From: Nocardia alba NBRC 108234
Lineage (GTDB): Bacteria > Actinomycetota > Actinomycetes > Mycobacteriales > Mycobacteriaceae
Reading direction: 5' to 3'
NCBI RefSeq assembly: GCF_001612665.1
Contig: NZ_BDAX01000016.1
Span: forward strand, 1-64,000
DNA length: 64,000 nt
The stretch's first letter is position 1. The number at the start of each line of letters is the position of its first letter. The position numbers were made by a program, and so were the translations under genes. This document shows positions 43,642-51,640 of this stretch, one piece after another. Under the pieces are notes generated by a model, which saw nothing but the letters and a program-made list of their open reading frames with translations, was not told the DNA's origin and made no database searches.

Positions 43642-44736
43642 GTGGACGACGACTTCGACTCCTTCGCCGAAACCGACGAATCCGACCTCACCGCCCGGTA
43701 TCTCAGCACCGACGGCGAAGCCGAGACCGGTCTGCGCCCCACCTCGCTCGACGATTTCATCGGCCAGCCCCGCGTGCGCGAACAGCTCGCACTGGTCCTG
43801 CGTGGCGCGCGTCAGCGCGGCGCCACCCCCGACCACGTCCTGCTGTCGGGACCACCCGGCCTCGGCAAGACCAGCATGGCGATGATCATCGCCGGCGAAC
43901 TCGGCACCGCCCTGCGCATCACCTCCGGGCCCGCGCTCGAACGCGCGGGCGACCTCGCCGCCATGCTGTCCAATCTGGTGGAGGGCGATGTCCTGTTCAT
44001 CGACGAGATCCACCGGATGGCCCGCCCGGCCGAGGAAATGCTGTACCTGGCGATGGAGGACTTCCGCGTCGACGTGGTCGTCGGCAAAGGTCCCGGCGCC
44101 ACCTCGATACCGCTCGATATCGCCCCGTTCACGCTGGTGGGCGCCACCACCCGCTCGGGTGCGCTCACCGGTCCGCTCCGCGACCGCTTCGGCTTCACCG
44201 GGCATATGGACTTCTACGATCCCGCCGAGCTGCTGCGGATCCTCACCCGCTCGGCCCGCATTCTCGGTGTGCGGATCGATCACGACGCGGCCGCCGAGAT
44301 CGCCGGACGCTCGCGGGGCACGCCCCGGATCGCCAACCGGTTGCTGCGCCGCGTTCGCGACTACGCCGAGGTGCGGGCGGACGGCGTCATCACCCATCCC
44401 ATCGCGATGGCGGCGCTGGAGGTCTACGACGTCGACGCGCTCGGCCTCGACCGGCTCGACCGAGCCGTCCTGGGTGCGCTCGTGCGGGGATTCGGTGGGG
44501 GACCGGTGGGCGTGTCGACCCTCGCCGTCGCCGTCGGCGAGGAAGCCGCCACCGTGGAAGAGGTCTGCGAACCGTTCCTGGTGCGCGCCGGACTCGTCGC
44601 CCGCACACCGCGCGGCCGGGTCGCGACCGCGGGCGCCTGGGAACATCTCGGCCTGGTGCCGCCGCCGGATCTGGTGATCGGCGCTATCGAAGTGCGCGGG
44701 CGCGAACCACAACCGAGCGCCGACAGCTATGAGTGA
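43642..44736 (+). CDS. ruvB: Holliday junction branch migration ATPase RuvB
   Basis: An AAA+ motor of 364 residues. Seen: LRPTSLDDFIGQ, Walker A GPPGLGKT, Walker B LFIDEIHR, sensor motif GATTRSGALTGPLRDRF and the C-terminal winged helix (PRGRVATAGAWEHLGL). GTG start four bases after ruvA. It completes the SOS-linked ruvCAB operon. Confidence 0.97.
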   Translation: MDDDFDSFAETDESDLTARYLSTDGEAETGLRPTSLDDFIGQPRVREQLALVLRGARQRGATPDHVLLSGPPGLGKTSMAMIIAGELGTALRITSGPALERAGDLAAMLSNLVEGDVLFIDEIHRMARPAEEMLYLAMEDFRVDVVVGKGPGATSIPLDIAPFTLVGATTRSGALTGPLRDRFGFTGHMDFYDPAELLRILTRSARILGVRIDHDAAAEIAGRSRGTPRIANRLLRRVRDYAEVRADGVITHPIAMAALEVYDVDALGLDRLDRAVLGALVRGFGGGPVGVSTLAVAVGEEAATVEEVCEPFLVRAGLVARTPRGRVATAGAWEHLGLVPPPDLVIGAIEVRGREPQPSADSYE

Positions 44737-44790
44737 GATACCTCTGCTCCGAGCGGGCACGGCGCCGCTGGGTCGTCTACTGTCGATTCG

Positions 44791-45303
44791 GTGGCAGTCC
44801 TAGAGGTGGTGCAACGACTCCCCGAGCCGTTGCGTTCCCTGCTCTTGAAGCATCGGGAACTCCTGAAATTCGCCGTGGTCGGTGCGATCACCTGGTTCAT
44901 CGATACCGGCGTCGTCTACGCGGTGAAGCTGACCGTGCTCGGCGACAAGCCGCTCACCGCGCGCCTGCTCGGCGCGCTGATCGCGACCATCGCCTCCTAC
45001 ATCCTCAACCGCGAGTGGTCGTTCAACGCGCGCGGCGGCAGGCAGCGTAGTCACGAGGCCGCACTGTTCTTCGCGGTCAGCGCCCTCGGCATCGTGGTCA
45101 CGATGATTCCGCAGGCGCTGTCGCTCTACGCACTGAATCTGCGTGTGCCGCACGTGGATGCGACGGTGCAGATGGTCGCCAACTTCATCTCGGGACAGAT
45201 CCTGGGCGTCCTGCTGGCCATGGCGTTCCGCTTCTGGGCCTTCCGCCGCTACGTCTTCCCCGACGACCTGCGCGAAGCCGAACTCCACAGCATCCAGGGA
45301 TAA
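44791..45303 (+). CDS. GtrA-family membrane protein
   Basis: A 170-residue protein with four TM segments. Seen: FAVVGAITWFIDTGVVYAV, ATIASYILNREWSFN and the final LLAMAFRFWAFRRYVF, the hallmark of GtrA proteins, which translocate lipid-linked sugars or link to cell-surface polysaccharide synthesis. The start is uncertain (GTG 44791 or 44806; weak ribosome-binding site). A hairpin follows between it and a convergent gene. Confidence 0.88.
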   Translation: MAVLEVVQRLPEPLRSLLLKHRELLKFAVVGAITWFIDTGVVYAVKLTVLGDKPLTARLLGALIATIASYILNREWSFNARGGRQRSHEAALFFAVSALGIVVTMIPQALSLYALNLRVPHVDATVQMVANFISGQILGVLLAMAFRFWAFRRYVFPDDLREAELHSIQG

Positions 45304-45309
45304 CGCACA

Positions 45310-45328
45310 CCGGCGGCCGCACCGCCGG
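45310..45328. terminator. Short terminator-like hairpin between convergent genes
   Basis: CCGGCGG (45310-45316) and CCGCCGG (45322-45328) with a 5-base loop, just after the GtrA stop and before the stop of the minus-strand DivIVA-motif gene. No T-run. Confidence 0.45.
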
Positions 45329-45330
45329 AA

Positions 45331-45909
45331 TCACCTCCCGCGTTCGGGGTTTTCCAATGCGGTGATCACCAGGTCGATGAAGGCGTCGACTTCTTCGCGG
45401 GAGTAGCCGCGGGTGCCGAGGCGGGTGTCGGTGAAGCGGACGCCGCGTACGTCGGAGGTGGTGAGGCTGCCGGGGCCGTTGTGGGCCAGCGTCGCCGCGA
45501 CCAGGTCGAGGAACGCGTCGACCTCTTCCTCGTGGTAGCCGCGTCTGCCGACCGCGGACTGGGTGAACCGCATACGGTGCACATCGTCGGGGGTGAGTAT
45601 CTCGGCGATATTGTCGCCCGCTCGCGCCGCCGGTACGGGAGCGCCGCCCTTCTGGCGGTATTCGAGTTCGGTCCGTACCCGGTCGAGGAAGTCGTCGACC
45701 TGGTCGGCTTGATATCCGCGACCGCCGAAACGCGGCGCGCCGAAGTGCACGTGACGAATATCGTCGGCGGTGAGCGCGCCCTGCCCGTCGAGGGTGGCCG
45801 ATACCCGTTCCAGGAAGGCATCGACCTCGTCTGCGTGGTAGCCGCGATGCCCCAGGGTCGGCATGGCGAAGTGGGTGCGGCTCACATCGTCGGGCGTCAC
45901 AGCGGTCAT
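45331..45909 (-). CDS. Protein of four tandem DivIVA-type (DivI1A) motifs
   Basis: A 192-residue protein made almost only of four copies of the DivIVA N-terminal motif, at residues 4-40, 46-82, 105-141 and 149-185. Each has the form LTxxDVxxVxF...GxRGYxxxEVDAFLDxV. DivIVA/Wag31 uses this segment to bind curved membrane and dimerise, followed by long coiled coils; here coiled coils are absent. A few actinobacterial proteins of this repeat type are known but uncharacterised. A scaffold or membrane-binding role is inferred. Confidence 0.87.
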   Translation of the reverse strand: MTAVTPDDVSRTHFAMPTLGHRGYHADEVDAFLERVSATLDGQGALTADDIRHVHFGAPRFGGRGYQADQVDDFLDRVRTELEYRQKGGAPVPAARAGDNIAEILTPDDVHRMRFTQSAVGRRGYHEEEVDAFLDLVAATLAHNGPGSLTTSDVRGVRFTDTRLGTRGYSREEVDAFIDLVITALENPERGR

Positions 45910-45945
45910 TGTCTCAGGATTGCCCTTCTATCCCACGGCTTTTCG

Positions 45946-46575
45946 CTATCGGGCAGCGGTGCGCACGCCATCGATGAAAAGTCGCCGCACGGCGTGACTG
46001 TACACCGACATCGATGCCGGATCAGGGGTTCGCATCCCGGCGATCAGGCCGGCGACGATCATGCCGAGTGCGGCTTTGGCGGTGTTGACGGTATCGATAT
46101 CGGCGCGTAGGTATCCGATGCGGACACCGTGCTCGAGGTAGCGCGTCATGAGGATCTCGGTGGCATCTATCAGGCCGTACACCCGTTCGGTGAGTTCGTC
46201 GTCGATGCCGGTGGTGTGGAACAGCAGCAGGTGCGCCGCGCGCGGGTCTTCGCGCACCACGCGGCCGAGTGAGTCGCTGATCCGGTCGATCAGGTCGCCG
46301 TATTCCTCGATGGTGGCGGTGCTTTCGGGTTCCATGTTCTGGTCGAGCGCGCCGAAGATGCGCCCACTCACCTCGTCGATGACGTGGTCGATGATGTCGC
46401 GCTTGTTCGCGAAGTAGCGGTAGAAGGTGCCGTGCCCGATGCCCAGACGCGTGGCGATATCGGCGATTCCGGTGGCGTGATAACCCTTCTCGGCGAAGCA
46501 GTCGAACGCGGTATCGATGATCTCCCTGCGCAATTCGGCTTTGCGCTGGTCGATTCGCGAGGATGGCTTCGTCAC
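45946..46575 (-). CDS. TetR-family regulator
   Basis: A 209-residue repressor-type protein. Seen: an HTH of REIIDTAFDCFAEKGYHATG and GIGHGTFYRYFANKRDIIDH, then a ligand domain. GTG 46575 is preferred because the next possible start (ATG 46617) would place two strong palindromes inside the coding region. It is divergent from the Baeyer-Villiger-type monooxygenase gene, which it probably represses. Confidence 0.87.
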   Translation of the reverse strand: MTKPSSRIDQRKAELRREIIDTAFDCFAEKGYHATGIADIATRLGIGHGTFYRYFANKRDIIDHVIDEVSGRIFGALDQNMEPESTATIEEYGDLIDRISDSLGRVVREDPRAAHLLLFHTTGIDDELTERVYGLIDATEILMTRYLEHGVRIGYLRADIDTVNTAKAALGMIVAGLIAGMRTPDPASMSVYSHAVRRLFIDGVRTAAR

Positions 46576-46585
46576 CTTGACGATG

Positions 46586-46622
46586 TTACATTCGATGTAA
46601 TCAGAATGACGTGTCATTCTGA
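46586..46622. promoter_or_regulatory. Two adjacent palindromes, likely TetR operators
   Basis: TTACAT-TCG-ATGTAA (46586-46600) is directly followed by TCAGAATGAC-GT-GTCATTCTGA (46601-46622), the latter with 10-bp perfect arms. Both lie between the divergent TetR and monooxygenase starts. Two sites of different sequence may mean two regulators or one operator plus a promoter element. Confidence 0.7.
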
Positions 46623-46658
46623 TGGCGAGGGTTCTCGATCTCAGGGTGGAGGTTCGGC

Positions 46659-48149
46659 GTGGTGCCTCAGTTCGACGCGGTCGTGGTCGGGGCGGGATTC
46701 GGTGGCATCGGCGCCGGTATCGAGCTCGACCGGCTCGGGTTGCGCGATTTCGTCATCCTGGAACGGGAGGACGACCTGGGCGGCACCTGGCACGTGAACC
46801 GGTATCCGGGTCTGGCGGTCGACATCGCCTCGGTGACGTACTCCTATTCCTTCGAACCGAATCCGCACTGGACCCGATTGTTCGCGCCGGGTGCCGAGCT
46901 GAAGAAATACGCCGAGCATGTGGCCGACAAATACGATCTGCGCGGGCGGATGCGGTTCTCGACCGTGGTCGACGGTGCGCGCTGGGACGCGGAGAACCAG
47001 CACTGGGTGGTGACGATCGCCGGCGGTGAGACGCTGACCGCGCGCTATCTGGTCGCGGCGACAGGGTTCCTGTCCCAGCCCTACACGCCGCCGTTCCCCG
47101 GCATCGAGTCCTTCGCGGGCAAGATCATCCACACCACCGACTGGGACGCCGAGTACGACCTGACCGGTCGCCGGGCCGCTGTCATCGGCACCGGCGCCAC
47201 CGCGGTGCAGCTGGTGCCCGAGGTCGCCAAGCAGGTCGATGAGCTGACCGTGTTCCAGCGGACCCCGATCTGGGTGGTGCCCAAGATCGACGCGCCGATC
47301 CCGGGGGCGGTGCGCGCGGTGTTCGACAAGGTTCCGCTCACCCAGAAGGCGGCACGGCTGGTCAATACCGCCATGCTGGAGGCGTTGATGGTGGTCGGCG
47401 TGCTGCACTACAAGCAGGCGAAACCGTTCAACCGGGTCGCCGCCGCGTTGGCCAAGGCCCACCTGTTCGCGCAGGTGCGTGATCCGCGGACCAGGGAGCA
47501 GCTCACCCCGCACTACGACTTCGGCTGCAAGCGTCCGACGTTCTCCAACACCTATTTCACGACATTCAACCAACCGCACGTGCGGTTGGAGACGAACTCG
47601 ATCGACCACGTGGAACCCGACGGCATCGTCACTGCCGACGGTCACAAGACCGAGATCGACACCCTGCTGCTGGCCACCGGCTTCAACCTGTGGGACGTGA
47701 ACTTCCCGGCCTTCGAGATCGTCGGCCGCGACGGCGTGAACCTCGGAAAGTTCTGGCGCGACAACCGTTTTCAGGCCTACGAGGGCATCACCGTGCCCAA
47801 GTTCCCGAACTTTTTGTGTCTCAACAGTCCCTACTCCTACAGCGGGCTGTCGTACTTCACCACCATCGAAGCCCAGATGAAGCACATGGGCAGGTTGTTC
47901 GCCGAACTGTTCCGCCGTGGCGAGCGGACCTTCGAGGTCACCGACGCGGCCAACGCGCAATTCCTCGACCGGATGACCGACCGGCTGGGCTCCTCGGTCT
48001 TCTACGGTGGCGACTGCTCGACCGCGCGCAGCTACTACTTCAACCAGCACGGTGAAGCGGCCCTGCTGCGCCCGACCAGCACCGCCGCCGCGCACCGCGA
48101 GGCCGTCACCTTCCCGCTCGACGATTACACCTACGGACCCGTCACCTGA
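46659..48149 (+). CDS. FAD-dependent Baeyer-Villiger-type monooxygenase
   Basis: A 496-residue flavoprotein that uses NADPH and O2 to oxygenate a ketone or related substrate. Seen: the FAD loop VVVGAGFGGIGAGIEL, FAGKIIHTTDW near residue 150 (FxGxxxHxxxW fingerprint), the second Rossmann GTGATAVQLVPEV, and the late ATGFN motif. GTG start with GGAGG six bases upstream. Control by the divergent TetR is likely. The substrate is not deducible. Confidence 0.9.
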   Translation: MVPQFDAVVVGAGFGGIGAGIELDRLGLRDFVILEREDDLGGTWHVNRYPGLAVDIASVTYSYSFEPNPHWTRLFAPGAELKKYAEHVADKYDLRGRMRFSTVVDGARWDAENQHWVVTIAGGETLTARYLVAATGFLSQPYTPPFPGIESFAGKIIHTTDWDAEYDLTGRRAAVIGTGATAVQLVPEVAKQVDELTVFQRTPIWVVPKIDAPIPGAVRAVFDKVPLTQKAARLVNTAMLEALMVVGVLHYKQAKPFNRVAAALAKAHLFAQVRDPRTREQLTPHYDFGCKRPTFSNTYFTTFNQPHVRLETNSIDHVEPDGIVTADGHKTEIDTLLLATGFNLWDVNFPAFEIVGRDGVNLGKFWRDNRFQAYEGITVPKFPNFLCLNSPYSYSGLSYFTTIEAQMKHMGRLFAELFRRGERTFEVTDAANAQFLDRMTDRLGSSVFYGGDCSTARSYYFNQHGEAALLRPTSTAAAHREAVTFPLDDYTYGPVT

Positions 48150-48291
48150 ACGCGTCTGCCCCGGTTCTCACCCCCGCGGACCGGGGTCGTTTCACTCGCG
48201 CGTCGGTGTCCGGTGTGTCGCCGCGGCGGGGAACTGGCAGACTGTCAGGCGTACTCGCACGTCCACCACTGACTAGGGACTGACTTCGACG

Positions 48292-48633
48292 ATGGACTTC
48301 CTGTTTCCGCTGCTGATCCTGGCCCTGCTCGTGCCGATGTTCTTCGGTATCCGCAAACAGAAGCGGGAGGCCGAGAAGGTCACGACGATGCAGGAGGCCT
48401 TGAAGGTCGGTGACGCCGTCGTCACCACCTCGGGTCTGTACGGCACCATCGTCGACCTCGACGAGAACACGATCGACCTGGAGATCGCCGAAGACGTGGT
48501 CACCACGTGGTTGCGCCAGGCGATTCGCGAGGTACGCGCCGACGAGCAGACGGTCGAGGAGACCCCCGAGGCCGCCGACGCGCCCGTCGAGGAAGTCGTG
48601 GAACAGACCGAGACCCGGCTGACCAAGGACTGA
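48292..48633 (+). CDS. yajC: Preprotein translocase accessory subunit YajC
   Basis: A 113-residue, single-TM protein (LFPLLILALLVPMFFGIRKQKRE) followed by the conserved GDAVVTTSGLYGTIVDLDENT domain and an acidic tail. It forms a complex with SecDF. It is first in the yajC-secD-secF run. Confidence 0.95.
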   Translation: MDFLFPLLILALLVPMFFGIRKQKREAEKVTTMQEALKVGDAVVTTSGLYGTIVDLDENTIDLEIAEDVVTTWLRQAIREVRADEQTVEETPEAADAPVEEVVEQTETRLTKD

Positions 48634-48730
48634 CAAGTCGCTTTTCCCGCCCGCGCGCACTGGCGTCGCGGGCCGGGCACCGTTGTGCCCACCGATCCAG
48701 CTTCGACTTCCGCCTAGGAGATGACCTGCT

Positions 48731-50440
48731 GTGCCACCTTCCCAAGGATCGGCGCATCCGTTCCGGCTGCTCGGCGTCTACGCCGCGCTGCTGGCCGTGA
48801 TCTACGCGCTGGTGTTCTTCACCGGTGACCATTCCCCGTCGGCCAAACTCGGCATCGACCTGCAGGGCGGTACCCGCGTCACGTTGACCGCGCGTACCCC
48901 CGACGGCAACAAGCCGAGCCAGGAGAGCCTGAAGAAGGCGCAGGAGATCATCGACAGCCGTGTCAACGGTCTCGGTGTCCTCGGCTCCGAGGTGGTCATC
49001 GACGGTGACAACCTGGTCATCACGGTGCCCGGCGACGACAGCCAGCAGGCACGCGCGCTGGCCACCACCGCCAAGCTCTACATCCGCCCGGTGCTCTACG
49101 CGACCCAGCCGCAGGCGGGCGCAGCGACCCCGCCCGCGACCGGCACCGCGCCGCCGGGCGGCACCGCGCCCCCGACGACGAGCGCACCGGCGCCCGGCGA
49201 ATCGACGCAGCCCACCGGCGAGGCGACCACGCCCGCGGCGGAACCGACCACCCCGGCACCGCAGTCGCGCGTCTTCCCCGCGCAGGCACCGCCCACACCC
49301 ACGCCGGCGCCCGGTGGGCTCACCGCCCAGCAGCAGCAGGCCAAGGAGATCGCCGACGCCAAGGCGCTGCGCCAGAGCACCGATCAGCAGGTTCAGCAGG
49401 TCGCCGTGGCGGCGATGGATTGCACCAAGCCCGATCCGCTGGCCGGCAACGACGACCCGACCCTGCCGCTCGTCACCTGCTCGCAGGACGGCGCCGAGGT
49501 GTTCCTGCTCGGCCCGAGCCGGATCGACGGCCAGGAGATCGCCGACGCGACCTCCGGTCTGAACTCCCAGCAGGCCCGGCACGAGGTGAACCTCGAGTTC
49601 AAGTCCGCCGGTGCCGACGCCTGGTCGAAGCTGACCGGTGAGTACGTCAACAAGCGGGTCGCGTTCGTGCTCGACTCGAAGGTCGTCAGCGCGCCGCAGG
49701 TGCAGCAGGGCCCGCAGCTGGGTGGCCGTACCTCCATCTCGGGCAGTTTCACCGCCGCCAGCGCGGCCGAACTGGCCAACACGCTGAAGTACGGTTCGCT
49801 GCCGCTGTCGTTCCAGACCTCGGAAGCGGAGACGGTCTCGGCCACGCTGGGCCTGTCCTCGCTGAAGGCGGGTCTGCTGGCGGGCGCCATCGGCCTGATC
49901 GCGGTGCTGCTGTACTGCCTGCTGGTGTACCGGATGCTCGGCCTGCTGGCCGGGTTCTCGCTGATCGCGGCCGGCGTCGCGGTCTACGGCATCATCGTGC
50001 TGCTCGGGCGGTGGATCGGCTTCACCCTCGACCTCGCGGGTATCGCCGGTCTGATCATCGGTATCGGTCTGACGGCCGACTCGTTCGTGGTGTTCTTCGA
50101 ACGCATCAAGGACGAGATGCGCGAAGGCCGCAGCTTCCGCTCGGCGGTGCCGCGCGGGTGGCAGCGCGCGCAGCGCACCAACCTGTCCGGTAAGACGGTC
50201 AGCTTGATCGCCTCGGTCGTGCTGTATCTGCTCGCCGCCGGTCAGGTGAAGGGCTTCGCCTTCACCCTCGGTGTCACCACGGTTCTCGACGTGATCGTGC
50301 TGTACCTGGTCACCGCACCGTTGCTGATGCTCGCGTCGCGCTCGCCGTTCTGGGCCAAGCCGTCGGTGAACGGACTCGGCTCGGTTCAGCAGATCGCCAG
50401 GGAACGCGGCCAGGCCAGGTCGAAGGAGATGTCACGATGA
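48731..50440 (+). CDS. secD: Protein translocase subunit SecD
   Basis: A 569-residue proton-driven export motor subunit. Seen: the first TM, then LGIDLQGGTRVTL (D1 motif), the large periplasmic domain, and the C-terminal TM block with AGIAGLIIGIGLTADSFVVFFERIKDE (D4-like). Between about 120 and 200 an unusual Pro/Ala/Thr-rich linker (PATGTAPPGG, TTPAAEPTTPAP) interrupts the periplasmic region, a feature of Nocardia and mycobacterial SecD. It overlaps secF by 4 bp. Confidence 0.95.
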   Translation: MPPSQGSAHPFRLLGVYAALLAVIYALVFFTGDHSPSAKLGIDLQGGTRVTLTARTPDGNKPSQESLKKAQEIIDSRVNGLGVLGSEVVIDGDNLVITVPGDDSQQARALATTAKLYIRPVLYATQPQAGAATPPATGTAPPGGTAPPTTSAPAPGESTQPTGEATTPAAEPTTPAPQSRVFPAQAPPTPTPAPGGLTAQQQQAKEIADAKALRQSTDQQVQQVAVAAMDCTKPDPLAGNDDPTLPLVTCSQDGAEVFLLGPSRIDGQEIADATSGLNSQQARHEVNLEFKSAGADAWSKLTGEYVNKRVAFVLDSKVVSAPQVQQGPQLGGRTSISGSFTAASAAELANTLKYGSLPLSFQTSEAETVSATLGLSSLKAGLLAGAIGLIAVLLYCLLVYRMLGLLAGFSLIAAGVAVYGIIVLLGRWIGFTLDLAGIAGLIIGIGLTADSFVVFFERIKDEMREGRSFRSAVPRGWQRAQRTNLSGKTVSLIASVVLYLLAAGQVKGFAFTLGVTTVLDVIVLYLVTAPLLMLASRSPFWAKPSVNGLGSVQQIARERGQARSKEMSR

Positions 50441-51615
50441 GCAACGACACACCCACCGAGGAATCGGTGAACCTGGACTCCTACGAGCCCGCGCAGGGCC
50501 CGAAACACGGGTTCTTCGAGCGGCTCTACACCGGCACCGGCGGCTTCCCCATCGTCAGCAGGCGCAAGTTCTTCTACGCGCTGTCGGCGGCTCTGCTGCT
50601 GATCTCGCTGCTCAGCATCGGAGTGCGTGGTTTCACCCTCGGTATCGACTTCGAGGGCGGCTCGCGCATCCAGATCCCCGCCGCCGAGGGGGTCACCACC
50701 CAGAAGGTGGAAGACGTCTACGCGCAGGCGCTCGGCCACGGCCCGGTGTCGGTGCAGAAGGTCGGCTCCGGCGACTCCGCCACCATCCAGGTGCGGTCGG
50801 AGACGCTGAACCTGGATCAGATCGAACAGCTCCAGACCGCGCTCTACGACGAATTCCAGCCCAAGGACTCGTCCGGGCAGGTGACCCGCAACGCCATCAG
50901 CATCGCCGAGATCAGCGAGACCTGGGGCGGGCAGATCACCCAGAAGGCGTTGATCGCGCTGGCGGTGTTCGTGTTGCTGACGATGGTGTACATCGCCATC
51001 CGCTTCGAACGGGATATGTCCATCGCGGCGATCGTGTCGCTGTTCTTCAACCTGTTCGTCACGGCGGGTATCTATTCGCTGGTCGGGTTCGAGGTGACAC
51101 CGGCGGCGGTGATCGGTTTGCTCACCATTCTGGGCTACGTGCTCTACGACAACGTGGTGGTCTTCGACAAGGTCGAGGAGAACACCCGAGGCGTGCTGCA
51201 CCTGAACAAGCGCACCTACGCCGAACAGGCGAACCTGGCCGCCAACCAGACGCTGATGCGCTCGATCAGCACCACGGTGATCGGCATCCTGCCGATCATC
51301 GGCATGCTGGTGATCGCGGTGTGGCTGCTCGGGGTCGGCACGCTCAAGGACCTCGCGCTGGTGCAGCTGGTCGGCATGATCGTCGGTGCCTACTCCTCGA
51401 TCTTCCTCGCCGTGCCGGTGCTGGTCTCGATCAAGGAACGGTGGGGCCCGGTGGCCGCGCACACCAAGAAGGTCCTGGACAAGCGCGCCGGTATCGGCGT
51501 GGGCGCTCGGGTTCCGGTGGGCGCAACGGCTGCCCGTGGCTCGCGACCGACCGGTAGCGGCGCGCCGCGGCCGGGTGCGCGGCCGAGCGGAAAGCGGCAG
51601 CAGAGAAGGCACTGA
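50437..51615 (+). CDS. secF: Protein translocase subunit SecF
   Basis: The 392-residue partner of SecD. Seen: GFTLGIDFEGGSRIQI, the TM block with VTPAAVIGLLTILGYVLYDNVVVFDKVEENT, SISTTVIGILPIIGM and the basic, Gly/Pro/Arg-rich cytoplasmic tail. The ATG overlaps the secD stop. Confidence 0.95.
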   Translation: MSNDTPTEESVNLDSYEPAQGPKHGFFERLYTGTGGFPIVSRRKFFYALSAALLLISLLSIGVRGFTLGIDFEGGSRIQIPAAEGVTTQKVEDVYAQALGHGPVSVQKVGSGDSATIQVRSETLNLDQIEQLQTALYDEFQPKDSSGQVTRNAISIAEISETWGGQITQKALIALAVFVLLTMVYIAIRFERDMSIAAIVSLFFNLFVTAGIYSLVGFEVTPAAVIGLLTILGYVLYDNVVVFDKVEENTRGVLHLNKRTYAEQANLAANQTLMRSISTTVIGILPIIGMLVIAVWLLGVGTLKDLALVQLVGMIVGAYSSIFLAVPVLVSIKERWGPVAAHTKKVLDKRAGIGVGARVPVGATAARGSRPTGSGAPRPGARPSGKRQQRRH

Positions 51616-51640
51616 CGACCGACTAGCAGGGGGTCTCATC

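Noticed and set aside
46576..46617. Longer N terminus for the TetR gene next to the monooxygenase
   Set aside because: Those bases contain palindromic operator-like DNA and the added residues are outside the HTH domain.
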